Positions 50,848-63,002 of a DNA stretch of 64,000 bases are shown here, one piece after another. The DNA is taken from contig OZ026530.1 in assembly GCA_964019695.1 (NCBI GenBank), positions 36,194,835-36,258,834 on the forward strand. Direction: 5' to 3'. A program made the position numbers and the translations under genes. Numbering within the stretch: position 1 is the first letter of the stretch; each line of letters begins with the position of its first letter. This DNA is from Loripinus fragilis (taxonomy: Eukaryota > Mollusca > Bivalvia > Lucinida > Lucinidae). Below the pieces are notes generated by a model. It saw only the letters and a list, made by a program, of their open reading frames with translations. It was not told the origin of the DNA and did not search any database.

Positions 50848-52518
50848 CAGGGTTTGAATTTTAGCTCGCATACTCGCAAAATGCGAGTTAAAAAAGCAAT
50901 TAGCGAGGTGCTATTTTCTCTACTTGCATTTTCTCGCGAGTGTAAATTTGGGGCCGTTATCCATGGTTCAATTCCTAGATATAAATCTTCTCTCCAGCTT
51001 CCTTAAATGTCGTTCATTGACAGTAAATGATTTTGTTTTTATCCATCGGAAGTTTACATTGGATACAACCTCAATGCGCAGACGCATACTATAAACTCCA
51101 CAGCATGGTGGGGTCTCAGCCAATCATATGCTTTCTAATTTTACAGGGGTGACAACCTACGTCATAACATTGATCTCGTAAACACACAGAACGGCGCCAT
51201 TTTTGTTTTGCAAGGTAAGATTTTACCTTCGTAACATGCATGTCAACATGGTTGTCAACATGCATGTCCTTTTGGGCTGAAAGTGTATATGACATCTACG
51301 CAGTCACATTGATCCCGTCATAAGTGTGTCCAACATCTATGCCAAAATAAGTGTTTACGAGATCAAAATTGGCACTTTGAATGTTCCTTTGATTTTCCAT
51401 CAGCAAATAATGGTTATGAATGATAGTCAAGGAGAACTGGTAACTACAATCACACAAATATTGGTAAGAATGGTGATATAAGCTGTAAAATACGTCATTT
51501 TTATAAATGTGTATACTACATCTCTGCTAAAATCGTCCTTGTGTCTTCCGCTTCAATATTTGTGGGCGAATGATTACAAAGACAAGGGCATTTCTGGGCG
51601 TGACCATTATATATTCTGTTCAAGAGTGATGGTAGGCCCGGCATGCACTGCTTAGTTTTCACAGATACTGATTTGTAAAGTCTTACGAAGGTAAAATCTT
51701 ACCTTGCAAAACAAAAATGGCGCCGTTCTACATGTTTACGAGATCAATGTTATGACGTAGGTTGTCACCCCTGATTTTAGATTGTAACGAATATTCACAA
51801 GCGGGTAGTACGTTAGCTCATTGTTTTTTTGCAATCTAAAATTAGAAGAAACATATTTTTATAGCACAATACGATTGGACGAGACCAATATTAAGAACAC
51901 AAATTTCGATGAAAAGCAACGAGGCATCTAGCAGTAGAGATGTCGCTCAGACTGCGAGCAAAAAAACTCAAATGGCATCGTTAAAGGATGTGTCAGCCAG
52001 CATAAAAACGTTTTAGAAATGGATGAAGGAATTGAATATTGACCTGGATTTTGATGACCTTGTTGTGACCCAAATCACATGCACGACTTGCCAATTATTT
52101 GCACTTGCTAATATGGTATCAATTTTTTAACTGGGGATAGCACTTGAAGAGGAAGTATGTTTCTTTTCATGTAAAATCGTACATGCATGACAGGGCAGTA
52201 ACTGCAAATGCAGCCAATGACAGGAAGGCTAGGAATGAATCCTCAGACATTGTAAAGGATTACAGAAAATGTGTGCCTCCCTGAAATGACAAAACTCTTT
52301 AAAACAGCAAAATATAATCTGAAAGACCATTCACTGATTTTCCAGCCTTAGTAGAGTTGCAGCCTTAAACTGCTCAGAGTTTATTAACCTTTAAAACAAC
52401 AGCTTATTTCTGAATTTCTGTTTGTCGAAAATGCAAGTCGTTTTTCCATTTAGCAAGTGGCCAAAAATTCCACTTGCGAAAATATGCAAGTTAAATATTT
52501 GGCTAGATTCAAACCCTG
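50848..52518. mobile_element. hAT-like non-autonomous element (outer)
   Basis: Ends CAGGGTTTGAATTTTAG and, reversed, CAGGGTTTGAATCTAG. CATGG directly flanks both ends (50843-50847, 52519-52523), shorter than the usual 8-bp hAT duplication. A second element (51144-51773) is nested. No transposase was recognised. Confidence 0.75.
51144..51773. mobile_element. Nested element with ~90-bp terminal inverted repeats
   Basis: CAGGGGTGACAACCTACGTC begins an arm of ~90 bp that is mirrored at 51686-51773. ATTTTA flanks both sides (51138-51143, 51774-51779). The arms include GGCGCCATTTTTGTTTTGCA. CAGGGG ends suggest the hAT group. Confidence 0.88.
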
Positions 52519-52843
52519 CATGGTATTGGGAAAAAATGTGGCTATTTTCGATTGGGAATGAGACCGAAATTTTGCCCCTAGAGATGGGCAGAAAATCTCC
52601 TGGTTCCACAATTTGATGCCTGGCTGGAAGAAGGATTCCTTGTATGTGTTGGTTCTGCTGTGGGGGCCTCTTGTAGCAGCACCCAATAGTTGGAGGTGTA
52701 GAGAGGCTGCTACATCATGTATGGCTACCAGGAAGTGTACAATGCAATACATATGATCATTTTTGCCTTTGGTTGCTGTCTTTTTTGTTGGAAGTTTTCC
52801 CAGGCAAGGTTGTTGATCATGAAAGTGACACTGTTAGTGTAAA

Positions 52844-54427
52844 CAGGGGTGTGGAAATAGTAAAATTTTCTACTTGTCCAGGGGCAAGTGAAAAGCCAAA
52901 ATGTACTTGTCCATAGAAAATTTTACTTGTCCAAAAGAACAAATTAGCTTATTAGACCTAACAGTGCTTAAACAAATTACTCCTTCACAAACAGTATGAA
53001 AAAAACAGATATATATCAACTCTTGTATTAAAACACTATGGATCCTGATGAGCTGGCTTCTTTTGAAAACAGTGTAGATGCAGATCAGCTGGCTTCTGAA
53101 GAAGCCAGCTGATCAGGATCCACTGAGATGTGAGCTCGTAATAATAATAATCAAAATATGAAATACAGAGTTGTACTGTACAAATATTAACTTTATACAT
53201 TGTATTGTCCGATTTTATTAACCTGACATATGTGCATAATTTCACGGTAAGTGCACAAGATATTTTTACCTCCCGTCGACTTTCGGTATTTACCGTAAGT
53301 TTTACGAGAATTTTGCAGGTAGTAATGCAGATAATGAAACGATTTGCACTGTACTACTGACTAGTCAAGTGGTTTACAACCAAAAGTCCTGAGTTCGAGT
53401 CCACGTAATTTTTTTTTCTTTCTTTTTTTTTTGTATTTTTACCTCTTTATTTGATTCGCTTAACTTCATTATTATAGATGTACCACGACCTTTAAGTAAT
53501 GTCCTTTGGATCATTATATTCAAAAGCTTGATGCGTAACGCATACACTGAGCCAGTCTACATCTATGTGCTTCAAAATAGAATAGTATACGTAATACAAC
53601 GCCTGAAACCCCTATTTCTAGATCCGTATTTTCAATTTTGTAAATATAGTCACACTTCAAAGTTATTCGTTTATCTATACTTGCATTTTGTTATTGTTAT
53701 TTTTGTAGGACCCTCACCAAGAACGTTTACCGTACGCTCAATATATGAAGTTGAATCTCTATGCTTTTGACATATTTTTAAAGTAATCGCAGATATTTAA
53801 AAAATCTGTTTTGCCTTAGTGCCAAGACTTGCTGCATACTTTTCTTCAGACGTTTTCCCACTGAACTTAAGTTCAAACAACTTGTATAGTGAATACATTT
53901 TAACCATATGTTTTGGCTATAATACATGGAACAATATTTTACAATAATCTCTGAAGATGTTTCGGACAGACTGGCTCATTTTACGCGTTACGAAACAACC
54001 TTTTGAAATAGAATGATCCAAAATTTTATTCCTCATAGGTTGTGGTACATCTATAATAAATAAAATTAAACGAATCGAATAAAGGTAAAACACACACACA
54101 CACACACACACACGTGGACTCGAACTCACGACCTTTTGGTTGTAAACTCCGTATTATACCACTTGACTAGTCAGTAGGACGGTACAAAAAGTTTCATTAT
54201 CTGCATAAGTAATTGCAAAATTCCTGTAAAACTTACGGTAAATACTGAAAGTCAACGGAAGGTACAAATATCTTGTGCACTAACCGTGAAATTATGCACC
54301 TGTGTCAGGTTAATAAAATCGGACAATACTTGTCCAAGGACAAGTAAATAGATATTTTCGACTTGTCCTGAATGAAATGGGAACAGGTGACGTCAGACAA
54401 GTCGAGTATGGTATTTCCACAGCCCTA
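52844..54427. mobile_element. hAT-type non-autonomous element with 8-bp target duplication
   Basis: Ends CAGGGGTGTGGAAATA and, reversed, TAGGGCTGTGGAAATA. AGTGTAAA lies at 52836-52843 and 54428-54435. The interior contains a long inverted repeat (53204-53575 against 53965-54327) whose arms hold tRNA-like boxes, an (AC)n run (54090-54113), and a CAAACAG-type hairpin at 53027-53127. Confidence 0.9.
53204..54327. repeat. Long inverted repeat with tRNA-like Pol III boxes in each arm
   Basis: Arms of ~370 bp. Each holds ACTAGTCAAGTGG (A-box-like) and GAGTTCGAGTCCACG (B-box-like), on the plus strand at ~53360-53405 and the minus strand at ~54110-54165. The left B box is followed by a T9 run. I could not fold a full cloverleaf, so this is tRNA-derived rather than a tRNA gene. 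Confidence 0.72.
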
Positions 54428-55019
54428 AGTGTAAAAATAGTCATCAGCCATGAATCTTGCTGCTCTCCGCTGGACAGCTTCCACTTATTGATGTTAGTTG
54501 CCATTTGAGGATTCCATACTGTGGAGCGCTATATATTCCACTTAAGGTGGAGCGCTATATATTCCACTTGAGGTCTCAAGAATGTTTTGAAGCAGATGTC
54601 CTTGACTTCTTGGGCACTTTGACAGGTTTCTTCTGAGAAAGACTGTGGTATTGTTAGCCTTTCTGGTGATGTTGTCAATGTGGATGTTTAGTGTTCTCAC
54701 TAAAGGTGAGATCCAGGTACTTTGCTCTGTTCATTTGCTTTAATTGGCTTTTCTATTTCAGACTATATAAATTTTGCATTGTATTATACTGGATGTTGTG
54801 GATGGAGTACACAGCATGGATAGTCATCCGCTTGTTGGTAGCTGAGGTTGGTATTTTGATCAGTTTGCACTTCCATTTCTTCTTGTTTTGTATTCATCAG
54901 GAATCTTATTAAGCCCCAAAGTTTTCCCTCTGCTCGCTTTTCTTGTCGTCGCTTACGGATATTGTGATACATAAATAGAATTAGTAAACTTCTGATAAGT
55001 CGTATCTAGAGTTATTCCA

Positions 55020-55742
55020 TAACTTAGCATACTTGCTGACTGTCAGCATGGTTTCCGAAGTCAGAGGTCCTGCGAAACCCAGTTGGTCCAGTTTGTGCAC
55101 AACATCATCAGCAACCTGGATGGGGCTGTGAATCGTAGACACAAACAGACAGATTTGATCATAATGGATTTCGCAAAGGCCTTTGATAAGGTGCCACACA
55201 GGAGGCTATTACATAAATTAGACTACGATGGGATAAGAGGGTCCACCCACAAGTGGATCAACTCATGGCTCTCTGGGCGCACTCAACAAGTAGTTTTAGA
55301 TGGTCAAGCCTCAGATCCAGTCCCAGTGTTATCCGGTGTACCCCAGGTGTCGGTTTTAGGATTGATCCTGTTCCTTACTTTTATAAACAACTTGCCGGAT
55401 AATGTCAGGTCTTCTGTTTGCCTGTTCGAGGACGACTGTGTCCTGTATAGGAACATATATTCAATTCAGGACTGTTTGATCCTGCAAGAAGACCTCACTA
55501 ACATATGACAATGGGAACTTAGGCAAATGAAATTCAATGTGGCCAAATGTCACTCCATGAGAGTGACTCGGCATCAGCATCACAAACACATACTCTTTGA
55601 CTATTCCCTTCACAATCAAACCTTGGAAAACGTTCAGTCAGCAAAACATCTTGGTATAACTATCTCTGACAATATGGATTGGGGTCAACACATTTCAGAA
55701 ATTTCTTCTAAGCAACTAAGACACTTAGTTTCCTTCGCAGAG
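55020..55742 (+). pseudogene. Non-LTR retrotransposon (LINE) reverse transcriptase fragment
   Basis: The translated fragment shows RT landmarks in order: CQHGFRSQRSCETQL, MDFAKAFDKVPHRRLL, SGVPQVSVLGLILF, the catalytic box as FEDD, then KFNVAKCHSMRVTRHQHHK and KHLGITISDNMDWG. The family normally has SGVPQGSVLGP and YADD/FADD, so the PQG glycine and the box alanine are altered. An in-frame stop at 55506 and a frameshift near 55710 break it further. The KTLSFLRR segment ends where a G-rich inverted-repeat element begins (55743). No endonuclease domain is visible. It is a dead 5'- and 3'-truncated copy, probably of the CR1/Jockey group. Confidence 0.9.
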
Positions 55743-56920
55743 GGGGGGGGTATTCTGATATTTTCACACATACGTAGGCTCGGCCCATTTTTTGGGGTTC
55801 ATAATTCTCTGAATTTCAATATTTTTTTGGGGTTTTCAGAAAAGTGAATATTTTTTGGGGGTATGAAGATTTTGTGGATATTTTTTTGGGGTCATCACAA
55901 AATTGGGCTAGTTTGAGGGTCACTTCTATGCAATTGAGGGCAGTGTTCTGCCAAGGTTGCTAAGACACAGGGACAAATGTCTCAACAGCCCTGAAAATTA
56001 GGGGACATTTTTAAAATCAGTGAGACATTAGCTTTTTTCCTGAAAATACACTGGAACGCCTTTAGAATGCAGTACCTGGGCGCCACAGTTTGCCTACAGC
56101 GTATTAAGTGGTCATGATCGCTACAAAGCAATAACCCACCCACCTGCCCACGGCACATCGATGCTGAAACTTTTCCGCTAAGCTAGAACATGTTTATAAG
56201 GGAGCTAAATGCTGCATAACGCTAATATATATATAGCAATAGTAAGGGAGATAATGCGCTTTTTTATACATGCTAAAAGTAGTTCACAAATGCTCAATAC
56301 TTTTGAAAAAACAAAAAAAAAAGAAATGTGATTTTTTATAAGGATAATAATTAAGTTTAAATGCTGTTTTGGTGAGCAGTCATTTTATTTGGGATTTTGG
56401 GAAGCTACCTTTTCCTTCATATTTGGGAAAATATTTTATGAAAATTGGGAAAATAAGTGCTAAAATCCATGATTTGGGGAAAATAAAGGCCATTTTTGGA
56501 TTGGGAATGACTCCCATATACGGCCTTAAAAATGGCCAAATAAAATCATTGGTGAGCTACATTAAACTCCAAGTTCACTCTGTGATTTAACAACGGATTT
56601 AAAATATGCAAATTTCAGAACAATAAAACACTTAATTTAGATTTACTATTTTTCAAAATTCGGCCGCGATAAGATTCACAACTAGGGTGTTTTGGCCGCG
56701 ATTTTGCTGAAATTTCCGCGATATTCTCGCGGGATCTCGGCCTCGGCAGAACACTGGAGGGTCTTTTTTTAAGGTCAATGTACAGAATGGGGATATTTTT
56801 TTGGGTTGCTAAAATTTCAAATATTTTTTTGGGGTGCTTGAAGTTTCTGATATTTTTTGGGGGTGAACAGTAGATGCTGGGTCCGAGCCTACATATGCGG
56901 AAAAAATTAGAGTACCCCCC
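55743..56920. mobile_element. G-rich inverted-repeat element interrupting the LINE
   Basis: GGGGGGGTATTCTGATATTT through CGTAGGCTCGGCCC is mirrored at 56881-56920 (GTCCGAGCCTACATATGCGG). TTTTTTTGGGGT blocks recur inside both ends. Confidence 0.8.
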
Positions 56921-57130
56921 TGGTGATTCAATTTGGTGATATTTTCCTGAAAATTTCGCTTGTTTACCGTTTAGCTTCTCATCCCTTGGTCCAAATGCAT
57001 CCGAAAAAAGATAGCTCGAATCAGCGGAAACGGGCCAAAATGATAAACCAATAATCAAATTTCTATCTCTCAGAACCACGACGCAGTTGTAGGATAACTA
57101 CCTCAGTTAGCAAGTCTGCCAATCTCAAGC

Positions 57131-57432
57131 TTGGTCGGGCATTTGAACGATAATTTTTATTGCGTGTTTCTGAGATTCTCCAGACCGGGTTGCCAGCAAT
57201 ATTGTTGTGAGAGCCGTTACCGGGGAGTTACGGAGAATGCCGCGGAGTTCCGGAGAGTCCCGGAGATATACGACGATAGTGAGATGTGCTCACCCCTCTA
57301 CCTCCACGGGCTCCATGAGCTACTGTTCCCGCCAATAATGAAGTCATGGAGCCCGCCCTGGAGTATGGTCAGCAGTTACCTTCCGACGATCTTCCAGTAC
57401 AGTCGAGCCAGTCTCCTGCTTTGAAGATTTAG
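57131..57432 (+). other. GC-richer segment ending in a strong splice donor
   Basis: 57200-57430 has more CpG than its neighbourhood, an open frame of 97 codons without motifs, and ends GAAGATTTAG|GTAAGTG. It might be a 5' exon of an unknown gene or a captured fragment. A stem GGGCTCCATGA/TCATGGAGCCC lies within. Confidence 0.25.
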
Positions 57433-57490
57433 GTAAGTGACTCATCTTTCACCTGCACTCGCCCATTGCAACAATATCCCTGCACCAAAG

Positions 57491-59943
57491 TCACACTGGT
57501 CAATGTAAACGCACCGGTGGTTGCTACAACGAGCTGGTGGTTGCATTTTACAGCACCGGTGGTGGCGTAAAGGTAAAAAAATCTATACCTGTTGACTTTA
57601 TTATTTATTTATAAACTTGCATTTATTTTATTTGTGATGACACCTGGCGCACAGACCATCGGTAACATTGCAGTTTATGGCTCTGCCAAGCAATTGGTGA
57701 TTTAATTCATGGTTTGGACTGCAAATTTTAATCCAACAAAGTTCTAGAGTTTTGTCGTGACAGGTGTTTTTTTCTAGTGTAACTGCCTAAATTGAGTGAA
57801 ATCTGCACGTCTAAGCGCAGCTGTTGTCATATTCTCATGAAATAACATCCAAAAAACGATTACTACTTTGGTTTTTTTTTCTTGGTAAACTAGCAAATGT
57901 TTTATTGAGGAATTTTTATTACAACGCAGTGGGAGCATTTTTTGACGCATTGATACAACGCACTGATGGTTGCACAGAATTCCTGTGGTTGCTTGTGCAG
58001 CCACACCACAGCATTCACTGTTCTTATAAACGGTACATAAAGCGTTATTTGAGCCAGCACATGATATTTCAGTACCAGGATGAAGACTCAGGTGAGCCTA
58101 TGCAAATGTACAGACTCGCCAGAGCCTTCTCTGCATAGAAAAAATAGAGAGTAGTAATCGTTTTTGGATGTTATTTCATGGGACGTGATAACATAGCTGC
58201 AGCTGTGCTTAGACATGCAGAATTTCCTGAAGTTAGGCAGTCACAATAGAATAGCACCTGTCACTGTCAAACTCCACAACTGTGTCGGATTTATCGGTCA
58301 AACCATGAATTAAAACGCCAATTGCATGGCAGAGCCATAAACTGCAATGTTTCTGACGGTTTGTGCGCATTGGGTCATCAAAAGTAAAATAAAAGCAAGC
58401 TTATAAAGCAATCATACAGTCAATAGGCATAGATTTTTTGGTTTTGTACACTGATGAAGGCTCAAGCGTGACTCTGCAAATGTGTAGTTTCACCAGAGAT
58501 GCTCCAGAGCTAGCCCTGTTCGCACTTTGAGAGTGTTGCCGCCTATTTTTCAGATTGGCCCCAAAACTTTTAATTTAATGAGATTGTTTGTCCCTTATGA
58601 TACATTACAGTAGTTAATAAGCCTCCATGCGAGCTAAAATGTTTGTGCTTCAACAACAGCAGATTCTAGGGCGAAGATTTGGTACCAGTAAAATGCAATT
58701 TTAGCACCCCAGAGGAATAGGCTGCTGTCTGTTCTAAGGCGGTGATTCTGTTGTTGTTGATTCGTTGTTGATTGTTACTCCCATTACAGGATTCTGTAAT
58801 TGTTCTATATTTTGTTACTTTATGTCCATTCTTGTTTTACAATCATCTTGATGGGGAAGAGAGAGAGCTGGCTGCTTTGCTTAGTTTGTCTTCCTGGTGT
58901 CTCGTGATTGTTGTGTGGCTATTCCTCTCAGTGCCATGGGTTTGTTTGCAGTTTGTGATTGTGATACTCACTATTTTTGGGTGTCATTCATGCGAACAGC
59001 GATGGCTTTGGCCACATTTGCTTGGTCTAGTCTGAGCCTTCGTCACAGTTTAAAATTCTCATGTGGTGGCTCAAATGGCGATTGGATGCCATTGTGTGCG
59101 AGCAGCGAAGGATCTGGCGAGTCTGCACATTTGCACAGGTTTACCTTAGCATTCGTCAGTGTACAAAATCTCTTGTGCTGCCTTAAATGGCGATTTGTGT
59201 GCTATTCACGCCAGCAGCGAATACTCTGGTGAGTCTGCACATTTGCGCAGGCAGTCACTGGACAATGTAAAAAATATCAAGATCTCTTGTGCTGGCAGCA
59301 AAGGCTCTTGGGAGTATGCACGTTTGCACAGGCTCGCCTGAGCCTTCTATACAGTATTGAAATATCATGTGCTGGTTGAAATGGCAATTTTTGCAACGTT
59401 TATGTGAATAGCGAATGATGTGGTGAGTCTGCACCAGCAACCACAGGAATTCTGTGCAACCATCAGTGCGTTGTATCAATGCGTCAAAAAATGCTCCCAG
59501 TGCGTTGTAATAAAAATTCCTCAATAAAACATTTGCTAGTTTACCAAGAAAAACAAAACAAAATAGTAATCGTTTTTTGGATGTTATTTCATGGGAATAT
59601 GACATTAGCTGCGCTTAGACATGCAGATTTCACTCAATTTAGGCAGTTACACTAGAAAAAGCACCTGTCACGGCAAAACTCCAGAACTGTGTTGGATTTG
59701 CCATTCAAACCAAGAATTAAATCACCAATTGCTTGGCAGCGCCATAAACTGTAATCTTACTGACGGTCTGTGCGCCTGGTGTCATCACAAATAAAATAAA
59801 TGCAAGCTTATAAATAAATCATAAAGTCAACAGGTATAGATTTTGTTTACCTTTTCCGCCATTTTACGCCACCACCAGTGCAGAAATAAGCCGCCACCAG
59901 TTCATTGTAGCAACCACCGGTGCTTTTACATTGACCAGTGTGA
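57491..59943. mobile_element. Foldback-like element with ~500-bp inverted arms
   Basis: TCACACTGGTCAATGTAAAC starts the left arm and is mirrored at 59912-59943. The arms match through CCTAAATTGAGTGAAATCTG to ATTCCTGTGGTTGC. A third arm-like copy in right-arm orientation lies at 58148-58440. AAG flanks both ends. Frames inside the arms are not genes. Confidence 0.9.
58450..59425. repeat. Spacer of the foldback element with CTCGCCTGAGCCTTC repeats
   Basis: Blocks such as CAGCGAA-G-TCTGG-GAGTCTGCAC and CATTTGCACAGG recur at 59095, 59215, 59290 and 59400 at ~110-bp spacing. The start matches the repeat at 1500-1790. Confidence 0.6.
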
Positions 59944-60790
59944 AAGTAGTGAGCAGGGCTGGGCTTTCAAATAAACTAATGGACTTTCAAGAAAACAAAA
60001 AAAAAATAGAGCTATAAATATGGTAGGTTAAGAACCCCATTACTTTGTTGCTCTTGATGAAAGGGATAATTAAAAAGATGTGTATTTTACCTGAACACCG
60101 ACGATTTGTTTTATTTCTTTTCACTATCGCCACAGGTTCATTTTGCAAAATATCTCCTTGCAAAATGAATTGAAATTAACGAAGATGTGTAGCCAACAAT
60201 TTCAGATACTGTGTCTGGCTAAAAACAGCGGTATTAGCATTTACTTGACAAAAATCTTGAATGCCACTGTTCCCATCGATTTTGTTGACATTATTCGGAT
60301 AAATCATTTATCGATGACCTTCGAGTTTTCCGAAAGCGAAGCGCTAAACCCAAACGTCCCCAAGTCAAAACGCCGATGCTCCCTCATACACAGTACGCAC
60401 GTAAAATCGGGCCCCTATCGGCCCAGCGAAACGTTAGGTTTCACTAACGGGCCGATAGTGGCCTGAGATTGAATGCTGGCTGGATAGTGTCATTTCTGTT
60501 TTTTTTTTTGTTTTTTTTTTTGCAATCATCTCGCTGAGTGTCGAATTTTGAAGCAGAGTGGTCATACTTTTGACATCATGTTCGGTGACGTGACTAATGA
60601 CGCAAATGGGATTCTTAAAAAATAGAACGGTCTCAAACAGCCGCATTGCATTTATAACAAAATCTATCGAAATGGGAAAATAATAATAAAATAAATTCAT
60701 GCACTTAGCTTCCATATTTGCATTTATTTACCATGTTCAAACTCTCGTCGTTTGCGATTAATGAAATTAAAAGGAGACTTGAGAAAAAAT
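59944..60790. other. Unassigned stretch with one open frame
   Basis: A plus-strand frame at 60143-60466 (107 codons) has no known motif. CTATCGGCCCAGCG and CGGGCCGATAG form a short stem at 60416-60462. Not called as a gene. Confidence 0.45.
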
Positions 60791-60791
60791 A

Positions 60792-62074
60792 GGAGAGACC
60801 GGGACTAGTTCGGCCTCTGGGCATGTTCGGCATGTGGCTATACTTCGCATGCAAACTAAGATATGTGATGGGAAACATATTTGGAAATTACTTGTGACGA
60901 GTTCGTCTACATGAGTAGGACTACACAAAGGCTGCATTGTTGAAGGGTACATTGGTATTGTACCAGAAAAATCGTTTTCTTGCATGATTAGTAAATTTTT
61001 CATAGTCATTTCAGTTTTGATTTATCTTAAGATGTGTTAAGATTCTGATTTAAATTCTATATTTTTATAACGAAAGGATTATGTGCTTCGATATGCAACA
61101 TAGTTTTTTTTCTTCTGCATCTTAAAAGGAGCTGTCACGTGATATTTGAAAATAGTCTGTAAGGGGCGAGTTAGGCCACTTAAGTCTGGGCAAGTTCAGC
61201 CCATAGCCAAACTTGCCCCACACTTACATAAAATATTTGCTATTGTATTTTAGGTCACCTTTTTTGTAAATTGTGTTTATATCATGGATCCTAAATACCT
61301 CCGTGTTCATATTTAGCACAACGACTGACTGCACAATGATTACTGGGTCCGAGGTTTATTTTATCGAAAGTTTCAAATCGCCATTTTACGTTGAAGAATA
61401 AATCGGTCCAAAAAGCAAGACGAAAAGTCGGACAATTTAGTACGACATTTTCAGGCTCATTTTTGGTTAATTTGTATTCCGAAGTATAGTGTGTTATGTT
61501 GAGGGGCCATAAACAGCCATAGACGGTTCGTACATATACTAGTTTAATACACACTAAGAGCAGTGCAGAATGAGAGTTGTATCTTCATCGGACTACATGA
61601 GGAACTCTATTAGTTTATCAAGCTGTTGATAATATCTAATGAGAAGGTGGAGCTTGTTACAACCATTCTCATAACGGCGTGCAATGTACTACATATATAT
61701 GCACTGTACACTATACGGAGAACCAACTCGAAAGTCCATATGTTAGATTAATGCCGTTACATTTTCTTGGCCCTTTGCAATTCCAACTACAGAAGTTTGA
61801 CTGGATAATAATAGGTCAGAACAGTTCCTTTGCCGAACTTGCCCCGAGGGGTGGCCGAACTTACCCCATGGCGGGGCAAGTTCGGTCATCATGACCTGTT
61901 CTCCTTGAATGAAGATTACCTTTTATCGTACAGAGACACATGATGGGGGTTACCGGGACTGGTACCGCCCTATTGTGCCTTACTTAAATATATAGGTTTC
62001 GCAGACCTAGATGTTATAGTCTTTCGAAAAGTGTCCTTTTTCTAAAATGGGGCCGAACTAGCCCCGGTCTCCCC
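60792..62074. mobile_element. TA-flanked inverted-repeat element with internal GCCGAACTTGCCCC motifs
   Basis: GGAGAGACCGGGACTAGTTC and, reversed, GGGGAGACCGGGGCTAGTTC are the ends; TA lies at 60790-60791 and 62075-62076. GCCGAACTTGCCCC-like motifs recur in both orientations at 61185-61216 and 61832-61880. No transposase was recognised. Confidence 0.85.
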
Positions 62075-62332
62075 TACCCAACAGGCAAAGAGTGAACTGG
62101 AGACCAGACCATATTCTTGAAGAATAATGTTGCTTCTTGGAAGAAACAAGTGTTTGAATTTAGAAAGACAGCTTGTTTTTCTAAAATTTAATTTTGATGT
62201 CAAGTAAAATATATTTTATTATCAGCCAACGGTTTTATGGTAAATAAAATACATGTAGTGTGCAGACGTTTGGCGAATTTAGAGCACTGTATGTATGCGG
62301 TTACTACAACATTGGTTGAATATTTCCTTACA

Positions 62333-62735
62333 GGAGGTTTTTACACAAATTAGATAATTATGGGATTAGGGTCAATTCATAATAAATGGGCCAACTCATG
62401 CCTTTATGTGCGCATTCAGTAAGTAGTCTCAAATTACCAAACCGCCGACCCATTACTAGTGTAATCCGGTGTGCGGCACCAGGGGTCGGTATTAGGTCCG
62501 ATTTATTCTTCATTAAGTGATTTACTATACAACATCTGGTCTTCTGTTCGCATGTACGTAGAGGACTGTGTCATGTATATGAACATACTTCATAACTTTC
62601 TTTTTCTACAAGAACACCTCATCCCAGGACCTCATTAGCTTAGAACAGCGGGAAGCCGATTGGCAAATGAAATTCAATGTGGCCAAATGTCACTCCACGA
62701 AGGTGCCTCTGCATTAACATCACAAGCAAATTAAT
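62333..62735 (+). pseudogene. Second, more decayed copy of the same LINE
   Basis: Base-level resemblance to 55200-55565 is clear: AAATTAGA-TA-GATGGGAT, CCAACTCATG, GTAATCCGGTGTG and the stretch ending GGCCAAATGTCACTCCA. Several stops and indels break every frame. It ends in a dispersed repeat just before the assembly gap. Confidence 0.82.
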
Positions 62736-62799
62736 GAATACACAAGCTCGTCTGAGACTAAGCTGGTCGCACGTGCGCGACAGGTAACAAAATCTCTCA

Positions 62800-62822
62800 N
62801 NNNNNNNNNNNNNNNNNNNNNN
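62800..62822. other. Assembly gap (23 N)
   Basis: A run of 23 N, the same length as the other gap. It truncates the ZP-like exon. Confidence 0.99.
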
Positions 62823-62939
62823 CCGAGGTCGTTGTCTGTTTACAGGCGACCCCTTGTCCCTGGATATAGACGATACCGCCATCCACGGCGTCAATGACAC
62901 TGACAACTAGCTCGTTCTTGGTGCAACTATCTACCAATA
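62823..62939 (-). CDS. Partial exon resembling a zona pellucida (ZP) N-domain
   Basis: Read on the minus strand after a good acceptor (TTTAACTTTCAG|TA), the exon gives LVDSCTKNELVVSVIDAVDG followed by GIVYIQGQGVACKQTTTS. The pattern C-x2-N-x-L-x-V, then a Gly-rich turn, IYIQG and a second Cys resembles the N-terminal half of ZP domains, which polymerise in extracellular matrices. The composition is more GC-rich than its surroundings. The exon runs into the 23-N gap, so its end is unknown. No other exon was recognised, so it could be an isolated fragment. Confidence 0.42.
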
Positions 62940-63002
62940 CTGAAAGTTAAAATCCATTTTAACTTATCTAAGCTGAGTCGTATTTCCATCAGTATTAATA
63001 GG

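Noticed and set aside
56615..57079. Minus-strand 154-codon frame
   Set aside because: The longest frame in the window, but rich in repeated LATQKNI/IRNFKHPKK-like peptide derived from TTTTTTTGGGGT repeats at the end of an inverted-repeat element.
57774..59605. Several 76-116 codon frames on both strands
   Set aside because: They lie in the arms and spacer of an inverted-repeat element and mirror each other across it.
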